Assembly (NCBI RefSeq): GCF_020923435.1
Contig: NZ_CP087263.1
Coordinates: forward strand, 744,001-808,000
Direction: 5' to 3'
Length of the DNA: 64,000 bases
Source of the DNA: Brevibacillus humidisoli
Lineage (GTDB): Bacteria; Bacillota; Bacilli; Brevibacillales; Brevibacillaceae
Part shown: piece by piece, positions 44,084-51,750 of the stretch
Layout: each line of letters begins with the position of its first letter
Position numbering within the stretch: position 1 is the first letter of the stretch
Notes under the pieces: generated by a model
What the model was told of the DNA's origin: nothing
Databases searched by the model: none
Seen by the model: the letters and a program-made list of their open reading frames with translations, nothing else
Program-made: the position numbers and the translations under genes

Positions 44084-44143
44084 AACTGTTCAAGTGTCCA
44101 ACTAACTGTTCAAGTGTTCAACTAACGTTCAAGTGTTCAACTG
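44084..44143. repeat. Three-copy 20-bp tandem repeat
   Basis: Unit AACTGTTCAAGTGTTCAACT repeated about three times with small changes (a C for T in the first copy, one base missing in the third). It lies in the 316-base gap between the MFS gene and the alpha/beta hydrolase gene. There are no spacers, so it is not CRISPR. Confidence 0.8.
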
Positions 44144-44353
44144 GCGATGCCTTTCTTGTCAGGCTGTGCTGGCCGTGTTGTCTATAGACAAAAAGGACCG
44201 GCACGGGAGGAGAGTCTACTTTTCCCAGTTGATCCGTTGCCACCCTGCAAGGAAGTAGAACTGTCCGCTGTGACTGTATAATGGATATTGGCTATGGAAT
44301 AGTCGCTATATGTTAAAGGAGCAGCGTAACCAAATGTCATGGAGGAGAAACGA

Positions 44354-45133
44354 GTGGAGAGAGTAACCTTTACCAATTCAAGAAATGGAACATTGGTCGG
44401 TAACCTTTATCCGTCTCTGACGCAAACGATGATCATCATGTGTCATGGTTTCATCTCTGACAAATCATCCCGGGGACGGTTTGACAGATTGTCGCAAACG
44501 TTTGCTGCCCATGGTTACGGCGTACTGGCGTTTGACTTTAGCGGCTGTGGGGAAAGTCACGATGATCGGTTGACACTGGCCAAGCTGGTAGATGATTTGC
44601 GATCAGCGATTCGCTTTGTCAAGGCAAACGGCTATGCCAAAATCGCGCTGTATGGGCATAGCCTGGGCGGCAGAGTATGTCTGGAGGCCTTTTCCCCGCA
44701 AGATATTTCCACCATTGTCATGACGGGTCCAGGGACAGGACCGATCAGGTATAACTGGAACGAGCACTTCTCTGAAACGCAATGGAGACAACTGCGGGAA
44801 TGCGGATATCTAACGGTGTCATCTAACAGCACAGTGAGAAAAAACATGACGATTGACAAACAAATGCTGCTCGATTTTGAGCAATTTTCACAGGAAACAT
44901 TGCTAAAGCGTATCACCTGTCCAGTGTTGATCATGCATGGCGACGGTGGCTGGGAGGAGCCGCTGCTTGCCGATATCACCAGGCAAGGGATGAAGTGGCT
45001 GACAGCTGACTCTCAACTGGTGATCGTTGAGGGGGCAGATCATAGTTTTATGGATCACTTGCATGTGGTGGAAAGGTTGGCTGTAGAATGGTTTTCGCAG
45101 TACTTTCCTGTAGAGGACGTTAAGAGTTTATAA
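44354..45133 (+). CDS. Alpha/beta hydrolase
   Basis: 259 residues. GTG 44354 is chosen because GGAGGAG (44341-44347) lies 6 bases upstream. The fold is shown by MCHGFISDKSSRG (oxyanion region), FDFSGCGESHDD, nucleophile elbow GHSLGG (Ser103), the acid in MHGDGGWEEPL and the catalytic His in GADHSF. It is similar to esterases/acylpeptidase-like hydrolases; substrate unknown. Confidence 0.87.
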   Translation: MERVTFTNSRNGTLVGNLYPSLTQTMIIMCHGFISDKSSRGRFDRLSQTFAAHGYGVLAFDFSGCGESHDDRLTLAKLVDDLRSAIRFVKANGYAKIALYGHSLGGRVCLEAFSPQDISTIVMTGPGTGPIRYNWNEHFSETQWRQLRECGYLTVSSNSTVRKNMTIDKQMLLDFEQFSQETLLKRITCPVLIMHGDGGWEEPLLADITRQGMKWLTADSQLVIVEGADHSFMDHLHVVERLAVEWFSQYFPVEDVKSL

Positions 45134-45287
45134 GCAGTAAAGGTATGGAGATCAGCCGTGCAGCACGACAACAAGTGAAAGGTGACATTATTTTTGTGTA
45201 TATTATCCAAATATGGTTTTGAAGAACTATTCAGCTACTTCCATATATAGTATATTATGTTATCATAAAGAATTTCGGAGGTGTTTT

Positions 45288-45893
45288 ATGAAGTATTTAA
45301 GTAAAACATTAGTATCTGTAGTTGTTGGTTGCCAATTGTTTGTATTGGCATCAGGTGCTTCAGCCAAAACGCTTTCTGTATTCTACGCTGATACATACAA
45401 CATAGGTTATAACGGAGGAGATATTTGGATTGGTGTTATCGGTGACGCATTCGATCCAGATGATTTTGACAGTTATGTCGATCATGCAAGAGATGAGTGG
45501 GAAGAAGCGCTGGGGATTAATACCACTGGGCAAGACGACAAGTCTGACTCTTCCATAGAAGTGTATGGTGGGTCAAGAGAAGAGTTGGAACGGATGGAGC
45601 CAAATCTTGAAGGACGGAGGGCTGTTGCTGTATTGGAGAGTACAGAGCATGTAGGTGATCACACCTACGATGGGAAAAGAGTTAGAAATTATCGAATTGA
45701 TAAAGCAGAAGTATACATTCCAAAAGATTGGTATTACTCGTCAAGGGATTACAAGGAAACAGCAACCCATGAGCTAGGTCACGCTTTAGGATGGTTTGGT
45801 CACAGCAGCGATTCTGATGACGTAATGTATAGAAACACGGATGAACTTTACTTGACATCTCGAGATAAAGACCATTTAAGCCAAAACTATTAA
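45288..45893 (+). CDS. Secreted zinc metalloprotease, matrixin-like
   Basis: 201 residues behind CGGAGGTG. A signal peptide ends near Ala26 (ASGASAKT). The zinc site is HELGHALGWFGH at 161-172, with Met180 in VMY as the Met-turn of metzincins. The third His falls one residue later than in the usual HExxHxxGxxH, which could be a true variant. The gene is more AT-rich than its neighbours. The following gene, 18 bases away, also codes for an exported protein, so the pair is probably co-expressed. Probable role: extracellular proteolysis; target unknown. Confidence 0.82.
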   Translation: MKYLSKTLVSVVVGCQLFVLASGASAKTLSVFYADTYNIGYNGGDIWIGVIGDAFDPDDFDSYVDHARDEWEEALGINTTGQDDKSDSSIEVYGGSREELERMEPNLEGRRAVAVLESTEHVGDHTYDGKRVRNYRIDKAEVYIPKDWYYSSRDYKETATHELGHALGWFGHSSDSDDVMYRNTDELYLTSRDKDHLSQNY

Positions 45894-45911
45894 GGAAGGA
45901 GTGAGAAACAG

Positions 45912-46817
45912 TTGAGAAAAAAGGTAAGTATTGTGATGGCTGTTTGTTTGGCCGTTCTTTTAGCCGCTAGCCTCTATCATGGTACAGAGAGTAGGGCTAA
46001 TTCATTGGAGATTCGTCAAACCCAAAATATTACGACACAAGGGTTGTATGATTATGACCTAACATTTGACAACTTGGTGAATAAATATTCAAGTCATATC
46101 GCCACGGCTTCTGTGGAAGAACTGGCTAAAGGTAAAAATACGTTTAAGGTAAGGGTACAGGAACCGTTACTTGGGACATTTGAGAAGGACAACATATTGG
46201 TTTATGTTGATGAACATTTGTTGGAGATAGGCGAGACCTACGTGTTCTTTTTGAGAAAGTTTGATGATAAGGCCTACCCTGAGGATTTTTTTGTACAAAA
46301 TAGTGACTTTATTGTCAAGCTTGATGATGATAAATTACTATTGTTAAAAGATCCACTCAGCAAGGAATATGACAAGCCTTTTATACAAGACAAATACAAC
46401 AACTTCTCCGAGATGAAGAAGTACATTGACTCCATAAAAGATAAAAATGAGCATCTAAGTCAAAAATCCCATAAATTATTGGTTCAACCCGAAGATAATC
46501 AGCAGCTAATGAGTCTTGCAGATCATATTATCGAAATTACCCCCGATTCTCTCGTTGAAGACAATGGCTACGTCAAATCCGTCTTGTTTAAACTGGAGGA
46601 ACGCTTTAAAGGCGCTGATTTCAAGAACAAAAAAATGATCCTTGTCCTGCCAACCGATCAAGTGGATATTGGCAAGAAGCATCTCGTTTTCCTAGAGGAA
46701 GTGGATGGAGGTGGGTTGGATATTGTCTCCAGGAAAGGAAGTGTGATCAGTGAAACGAGTGAAAACTACCATGAACTGCGAACAATAGTAGCAAACACAT
46801 TCGATAAAGAAAACTAG
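45912..46817 (+). CDS. Exported protein with duplicated domain, partner of metalloprotease
   Basis: 301 residues, TTG start 45912 behind AAGGAGTGAG. A signal anchor or signal peptide (VSIVMAVCLAVLLAASLYHG) is followed by two similar halves: about 55-145 (YSSHIATASVEELAKGKNTFKVRVQEPLLGTFEKDNILVYVDEHLLEIGETYVFFL) and about 195-290 (LADHIIEITPDSLVEDNGYVKSVLFKLEERFKG...MILVLPTDQVDIGKKHLVFL). The halves look like an old internal duplication of a beta-rich domain. No known family recognised. Inhibitor, chaperone or surface protein for the adjacent protease are possibilities only. Confidence 0.65.
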   Translation: MRKKVSIVMAVCLAVLLAASLYHGTESRANSLEIRQTQNITTQGLYDYDLTFDNLVNKYSSHIATASVEELAKGKNTFKVRVQEPLLGTFEKDNILVYVDEHLLEIGETYVFFLRKFDDKAYPEDFFVQNSDFIVKLDDDKLLLLKDPLSKEYDKPFIQDKYNNFSEMKKYIDSIKDKNEHLSQKSHKLLVQPEDNQQLMSLADHIIEITPDSLVEDNGYVKSVLFKLEERFKGADFKNKKMILVLPTDQVDIGKKHLVFLEEVDGGGLDIVSRKGSVISETSENYHELRTIVANTFDKEN

Positions 46818-46952
46818 TTCGACAAAGATATCGATACCTTTTCGGTTGTAATGCCGGAGAGGTATTCATTTTCTTATTGAGTATCTCTATAACTTTCGTT
46901 ACGAGTCGTTTTGGCAAGAGGGGCTATACTGCCATCCCACCTATCCTTGCTC

Positions 46953-46980
46953 TTGACAGAAAAATGATTTATATTATAAA
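46953..46980 (+). promoter_or_regulatory. Strong promoter of marR; predicted leaderless start
   Basis: TTGACA (46953-46958), 16 bases, TATAAA (46975-46980). The start codon is at 46989, only 8 bases beyond the -10 element, about where transcription should begin. TTTATA-T-TATAAA (46968-46980) is also a perfect dyad overlapping the -10 and may be the autoregulatory site. Confidence 0.65.
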
Positions 46981-46988
46981 CTAAATCC

Positions 46989-47450
46989 ATGAACCAAAAA
47001 CATAATCCCCCAACAAACAATCGAAATAGTACCAAGGGCAGCGAGCAGCTTGGCCGCCTATTCCTGCAGCTTCGTCGGATGGAACGACAGCCGCGCGTAT
47101 TCGGCGAGGCTGGCCCGCTCACGCCAACGGAGGTTCACACAATCGATGCGATTGGCTGCGATGCAGGGATCCTAATGAGCGAGCTGGCTGCTCGACTCGG
47201 TGTGACCAAAGGGGCGGTGACACAGCTGGTCGGACGTCTGGAAGGAAAAGACCTGGTGAAGCGTACACCTCATCCGGAGGATTCCAGAGCGGTGATGGTC
47301 TCCCTGACTGACAAAGGAAAGACGGCCTATCATCAGCACGAGATATTGCACCATCACTTTTACAACCAGTTGAGAGAACATCTCAATGAAGAGGAAATCT
47401 CTATTTTTGAGAAGGGAATCGAAACGCTTGTCAGGATTTTGCGGGAGTAA
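46989..47450 (+). CDS. MarR family transcriptional regulator
   Basis: 153 residues. The winged helix is seen in LTPTEVHTIDAIGCDAGILMSELAARLGVTKGAVTQLVGRLEGKDLVKRTPHPEDSRAVMVSLTDKGKTAY, flanked by dimerisation helices. No Shine-Dalgarno sequence precedes ATG 46989. Its likely target is the EamA transporter gene downstream, given the dyad at 47463-47483 and the colinear order. Confidence 0.9.
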   Translation: MNQKHNPPTNNRNSTKGSEQLGRLFLQLRRMERQPRVFGEAGPLTPTEVHTIDAIGCDAGILMSELAARLGVTKGAVTQLVGRLEGKDLVKRTPHPEDSRAVMVSLTDKGKTAYHQHEILHHHFYNQLREHLNEEEISIFEKGIETLVRILRE

Positions 47451-47462
47451 ATTTTTTGTTTA

Positions 47463-47483
47463 ATAGTTTAGTGCATAAACTAT
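47463..47483 (+). promoter_or_regulatory. Candidate MarR operator
   Basis: ATAGTTTA-GTGCA-TAAACTAT is a perfect 8-bp inverted repeat 12 bases after the marR stop. The half-site TAAACTA also occurs at the marR -10 region (46977-46983), which supports one protein binding both. Confidence 0.55.
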
Positions 47484-47589
47484 CGGCTGCGAAGCGTTTT
47501 ATCTGTGCTAGTGAGCAGCGGACGGGATATCAGCAGACAAAGGGAAACAACACAGGACAGAGGGGACGCCAGAGGACAGAGTAGCTAGA

Positions 47590-47730
47590 GCAGGAGAAAA
47601 CGGGAGGAGCAGGAGGAACGGGAGGAGCAGGAGGAACGGGAGGAACGGGAGGAGCAGGAGGAACGGGAGGAGCAGGAGGAACAGGAGGAACAGGAGAACG
47701 GGAGGAACAGGACAAACAGGAGGAGCAGAA
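47590..47730. repeat. Purine-rich GGAGGA(R)C tandem repeat
   Basis: About 140 bases built of 9-base units GGAGGAGCA, GGAGGAACG and GGAGGAACA, almost pure A/G on the plus strand. It contains more than ten GGAGG elements. All of it lies between marR and the EamA gene; no plus-strand frame has a credible start. The complementary strand reads as Pro/Leu-rich nonsense. Confidence 0.85.
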
Positions 47731-47799
47731 AGAGCAGTCATACAGGCTGTTCCATTTAGAGGATAGGAGGGGAATGACATAGGAATCTTATTTTCCTTT

Positions 47800-48771
47800 T
47801 TGACCGCTTTGGTTTTTGCGATCAACAATATTGTCGTGAAACAGGGGTTTAAGCAGAGCGATGGAAAAGATAACGGTTTTTTCACTACGGTCCTGATCAA
47901 CGTGGTGGTGCTGGGACTGTTTTTTGTCGCAGCGGCTGCCTGGAAAGGGTGGGAACTACGATTTTCGTGGACCGGGCTGTGGTACTTTGTCCTGGCGGGT
48001 CTGTTCACCACTGGTTTAGGACGTTTGACGCTGTTTTCCAGCATCCACCGTATCGGTCCGTCGAAAGCATCCGCTATCCGCAACAGTACACCCGTTTTTA
48101 CCATGCTGTTCGCCCTTCTGGTGTTGGGAGAGGCGATCACGCTGCTTCCTGGTCTTGGCATCGGGATGTTGCTGGCTGCAATTTTTTTACAGGGGTTTGT
48201 GCTGTACCGGGGTTCAGCGAGCGGAAAACTGCAAGCCGGGAAATCGAGTGAGAAATCAGCGGGGAGATTGACAGATCAATCGGCAGAGAAAACAGCTGGG
48301 CAATCGGCAGACCAACTGGCGGAGCGAAACAAACGGTGGGCCGGGTTCCTGCTTGCGCTGCTCTCCGCCGCCATCTTTGGAGCGGGACAGGGTGTACGCA
48401 AGCAAGGGCTGCTGGAGATGAATGACGCTTTTCTAGGAGCGTGGGTTGGCGCTCTCACGTCGCTAGTCTTTGCGCTCATCTATCAAGGCTGGCGCGGGGA
48501 GCTGAAGGTAGCCTTGCGGCGTACTTTTTCGCAGTGGAACCCGTATTATCTGATCGCAGGCGTCATGACCAGCCTGGGACCGCTGTTTTTCTTTCTCGCT
48601 GCTACTTCCCTGCAGGTCACCTACGTAAGTGTGATTGCGGCAGTAGAGCCGATCTTGACGGTATTGCTCAGCATGCTGTTTTTGAAAGGGGAGGAAACAC
48701 ACACGCTCTCCATCTGGATCACCGCCGCATTGATTTTGGCCGGTACCGTTTTGATCGCGCTGTTTGCTTAG
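47800..48771 (+). CDS. EamA/DMT superfamily transporter
   Basis: About 323 residues, ten hydrophobic helices in two EamA halves (first half to about 135, second from about 180), with a Gln/Ser/Lys-rich central linker (about 136-178). Small-molecule exporter; substrate unknown. The start is unclear: the first natural helix (IGILFSFLTALVFAINN) begins at 47779 with ATA, ideally spaced from AGGAGGGG, while the only ATG nearby (47774) is out of frame and hits a stop two codons on. TTG 47800 is the conservative choice. Confidence 0.8.
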   Translation: MTALVFAINNIVVKQGFKQSDGKDNGFFTTVLINVVVLGLFFVAAAAWKGWELRFSWTGLWYFVLAGLFTTGLGRLTLFSSIHRIGPSKASAIRNSTPVFTMLFALLVLGEAITLLPGLGIGMLLAAIFLQGFVLYRGSASGKLQAGKSSEKSAGRLTDQSAEKTAGQSADQLAERNKRWAGFLLALLSAAIFGAGQGVRKQGLLEMNDAFLGAWVGALTSLVFALIYQGWRGELKVALRRTFSQWNPYYLIAGVMTSLGPLFFFLAATSLQVTYVSVIAAVEPILTVLLSMLFLKGEETHTLSIWITAALILAGTVLIALFA

Positions 48772-48781
48772 ATACCTCACC

Positions 48782-49573
48782 TCAATCGACTGCTTGCAAC
48801 ACCCGCTCAGCGATGCGGGCATAGCCAGCGCTGTTGGGATGAAAATGATCGGTGTAGAGATACGCGTCTTCTTTTTGAGCAAATAGGTCGTAGGTAGGGA
48901 CCACGAGTACCTTGGCAAACTGGGCGGCGGTTTGCTGGGCCGTACTGTTCCACTGCAGGAGCGGTTTGGTCGTGGCTCCGGCAGCCTCCGTATTGCCAAA
49001 TGGATTGTAGAGTGATGTATAAACAATCGTTGCCTGTGGATTGTGCCGACGGAGTTCGGCCAGAACCTTCACGAAGTTTTGCTCCAGATGCGACAGCGCA
49101 GTGTCGATCGTCTCCTCATCCAACTCATACAGACCCTCGCTCAGGCGGAACAGGTCGTTCCCGCCGATGGTGAACAGGATCAGATCGGCTGACGCCAGCA
49201 GCTGCTGTACCTGCTTTTGTTCCAATTGCTCAAGCAGTTCGGTGGAGGTAAGGCCGTTAATCGCCAGGTTGTGCAAGACGATTTTGTGCGTCGTTTCTTT
49301 TTCATACGCCTCACGGAACAAGCCGACGTACCCTTGACCGTTCACATCACCGGTTCCGCGGGTAAGCGAATCGCCCAGTGCTACTATGTCCCACTGGTTG
49401 TCCGTCTGGTCCGGATTGGCCGGCGCTTGTTCTGCTGTCGGAGTCAACGGTTTGTCAGCAGCCAGCATGTGTGGATTGAGGGCGAAAACGAAGCCGCAGG
49501 CAAATAAAAGCAAGGAGAGCAAGGCGATCGATCCTGTAATCGGCCAGAGCAGTTGTCCTGACTGACGGCGCAT
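48782..49573 (-). CDS. SGNH/GDSL-type lipase-esterase, YpmR-like
   Basis: 263 residues. The N-terminal hydrophobic segment (about 10-33) contains LLFACGFVFAL and serves as signal peptide or anchor. The SGNH blocks are: I ALGDSLTRGTGD (Ser nucleophile), II around INGLTSTELL, III FTIGGNDLF, V DHFHPNSAGYARIA (Asp and His). It acts outside the membrane on an ester of lipid or cell-wall glycan. ATG 49573 follows GGAGGTACC. Confidence 0.9.
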   Translation of the reverse strand: MRRQSGQLLWPITGSIALLSLLLFACGFVFALNPHMLAADKPLTPTAEQAPANPDQTDNQWDIVALGDSLTRGTGDVNGQGYVGLFREAYEKETTHKIVLHNLAINGLTSTELLEQLEQKQVQQLLASADLILFTIGGNDLFRLSEGLYELDEETIDTALSHLEQNFVKVLAELRRHNPQATIVYTSLYNPFGNTEAAGATTKPLLQWNSTAQQTAAQFAKVLVVPTYDLFAQKEDAYLYTDHFHPNSAGYARIAERVLQAVD

Positions 49574-49781
49574 ATTGGTACCTCCGTTTCGATGTTCGTC
49601 TGCCAAGCGTGCGTGTTATACTACTGTAAGATTGTATCATCGGTCGCAAGATTTCATCATCGGTAGTGTACCACAAGTTGTCCGCGCTCGTCAGGATGGC
49701 AGCTATTGCTGCCAACGGCTGATACGGGTCGGATGACTACCTTTTGAGATGGGCATACAGCAGTGGGAAAGGAGCGAGAGG

Positions 49782-50741
49782 ATGGCGGAGGTTGTACTGT
49801 CAGTCACCCACCTGCAGAAACGGATGGGCGGCAAACCCATTATCGAAGATATTACGTTTGATGTGTATGCCGGGGAAGTGTTTGGTTTTCTCGGTCCGAA
49901 TGGAGCAGGCAAAACGACGACGATTCGTATGTTGACAGGACTGGCTTCCGCAGATGGCGGACACATCCTGATTGATGGACATTCCTTGGTCGACCGGTTC
50001 CCCGAGGCGATTCGGCAGGTGGGTTGTATCGTCGAAAATCCGGAGATGTACAAGTTTATGAGCGGGCGGGAAAACCTGGAGCACTATGCCCGGATGAGCG
50101 GTGGGATCAGCGCGGAACGGATAGAGGAAGTGATTCGCTTCGTCGATTTGTGGCAGGCGATTGACGATAAGGTAAAAACGTACTCGCTGGGAATGCGGCA
50201 GCGGTTGGGGATTGCCCAAGCCTTGCTGCACCGACCAAAACTGCTGATCCTGGACGAGCCGACCAATGGGCTCGATCCTGCGGGGATACGGGAACTCCGC
50301 CGTACGATTCGCAGACTGGCGCAGGAAGAGGGACTAGCGGTGTTCGTATCGAGCCATTTGCTCAGTGAGATCGAGCTGATGTGTGACCGGGTGGCGATCA
50401 TCAACAAGGGCAAGGTGATTTCTGTCGGATTCGTACGTGAGCTGATGGAGCGTTACGCCGATCAGGTCGATTGGCAGCTCACAGAGGGAGGGCAGGAAAA
50501 AGCGGTTGAAGTGCTAAATCGCTTGTCCAGTGTGACGGAAGTCTGGACGTTGCCGGATGGTACGATAAGATGCAAGATGGATGTAGAGCGGATCGACGAA
50601 GCAAACAAAGCACTGGTGGATGCTCATGTAGGCGTTGTGCAGATCGTCTCGCGATCCGTTACATTGGAAGATCTGTTTTTGCTGTTGACAGGAGGAGGTG
50701 CGTCCGATGGGCGGCAGCATGCTGCATCTGGTACAAAATGA
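49782..50741 (+). CDS. ABC transporter ATP-binding protein
   Basis: 319 residues: Walker A GPNGAGKTTT, Q-loop region, signature YSLGMRQRLGIAQAL, Walker B LLILDEPTNGLDP, H-loop SSHLLSE. It is of the drug/lantibiotic-immunity (BcrA/CcmA-like) class, with an extra C-terminal domain. Its 3' end overlaps the permease gene by 35 bases. ATG 49782 lies behind AAAGGAG...GAGAGG. Confidence 0.93.
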   Translation: MAEVVLSVTHLQKRMGGKPIIEDITFDVYAGEVFGFLGPNGAGKTTTIRMLTGLASADGGHILIDGHSLVDRFPEAIRQVGCIVENPEMYKFMSGRENLEHYARMSGGISAERIEEVIRFVDLWQAIDDKVKTYSLGMRQRLGIAQALLHRPKLLILDEPTNGLDPAGIRELRRTIRRLAQEEGLAVFVSSHLLSEIELMCDRVAIINKGKVISVGFVRELMERYADQVDWQLTEGGQEKAVEVLNRLSSVTEVWTLPDGTIRCKMDVERIDEANKALVDAHVGVVQIVSRSVTLEDLFLLLTGGGASDGRQHAASGTK

Positions 50742-51702
50742 GACGATCAAGATCCTGCGCCGCCGCCGGTTCCTTGTGGTCTTTCTGATTCTGCTGATCC
50801 TGATCCCGATTTTTACCTATGCCCAGTACAGAGCCTCCCTCACTGCCCAGGAACGGCTCGGTACGGATGACTGGCGAGCGTTGTTGCAGCAGCAGATCGT
50901 CGATACGCAGAACAGGCTCACCTCCAGCAGGCTGCCGGAAGAGTGGCGGGAGTGGTTGAAAATCCGGGTCCAGCAGCAGCAGTACTACCTGGAACACGAT
51001 ATCAACCCTACAGCACCGGGCGGCCCTACCTTTGCCCGCGGCTTCATGGATCAGGCCGTATCGCTGTTTTTGCCGATGATGATCGTCGTGCTGGCAGTCG
51101 ATCTCGTCTCATCGGAATACAGCGAGGGCACGATTAAACTGCTGCTGACACGACCGGTACGCCGCTGGAAGGTACTGACCAGCAAGCTGATCACCTTGAT
51201 CTTGTTCATTTCCTTGACGGTTCTGCTGACATTGGTGCTGGCGTACCTGATCTCTGGGATCGTCTTTGGCTATTCGGGATGGGATATGCCGGTACTGACC
51301 GGGTTTCAGGTGGTCGGTGCCGAACTGGACACTTCACAGGTCTTTATGGTGCCGCAGTGGCTATATCTGTTTATGCAGTACGGGTTGGGCTGGTTTGTCT
51401 GCGTGGTCGTCGGCATGATAACCCTGATGGTCTCAGTCGTTGTCCGCAGTGCCGCAGCGGGTATGGGGATCATGATGGCCGCCCTGATCAGCGGGACGAT
51501 TCTCTCTCAGATGGCTTCATCCTGGGAGGCAGCCAAGTATCTGTTTGTCGTCAACCTGCAGGTAACTGATTATCTGGCTGGAACATTACCCCCTATCAAA
51601 GGCATGACGTTACCCTTCTCGCTCGCTGTGCTTTCCGTCTGGACGATTGCGGCTCTGCTTGTCTCTTATCTGGTTTTTATCAAAAAGGATGTGACCACCT
51701 AA
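50707..51702 (+). CDS. ABC-2 type permease
   Basis: 331 residues with six membrane helices and a large external loop between helices 1 and 2 (about 40-115). Features such as VDLVSSEYSEGTIKLLLTRPVRRWKVLTSKL are standard for ABC-2 permeases. It pairs with the ATPase upstream as a two-gene exporter. ATG 50707 follows AGGAGGTG at 8 bases. Confidence 0.92.
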   Translation: MGGSMLHLVQNETIKILRRRRFLVVFLILLILIPIFTYAQYRASLTAQERLGTDDWRALLQQQIVDTQNRLTSSRLPEEWREWLKIRVQQQQYYLEHDINPTAPGGPTFARGFMDQAVSLFLPMMIVVLAVDLVSSEYSEGTIKLLLTRPVRRWKVLTSKLITLILFISLTVLLTLVLAYLISGIVFGYSGWDMPVLTGFQVVGAELDTSQVFMVPQWLYLFMQYGLGWFVCVVVGMITLMVSVVVRSAAAGMGIMMAALISGTILSQMASSWEAAKYLFVVNLQVTDYLAGTLPPIKGMTLPFSLAVLSVWTIAALLVSYLVFIKKDVTT

Positions 51703-51714
51703 CAGCTGTTCCCA

Positions 51715-51750
51715 TAAAAACAGCCGGAGCGAATGCCCCGGCTGTTTTTG
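51715..51750. terminator. Terminator between ABC genes and anti-sigma gene
   Basis: AAACAGCCGG / CCGGCTGTTT stem with T-tracts on both sides; it serves both convergent operons. Confidence 0.9.

Noticed and set aside
44084-44143. Possible CRISPR repeats
   Set aside because: The units are directly adjacent with no spacers, and no cas genes are present.
47508-48161. Minus-strand Pro/Leu-rich frames across the purine repeat
   Set aside because: Created by reading the GGAGGA repeat on its other strand; no conserved features and it overlaps the EamA gene.
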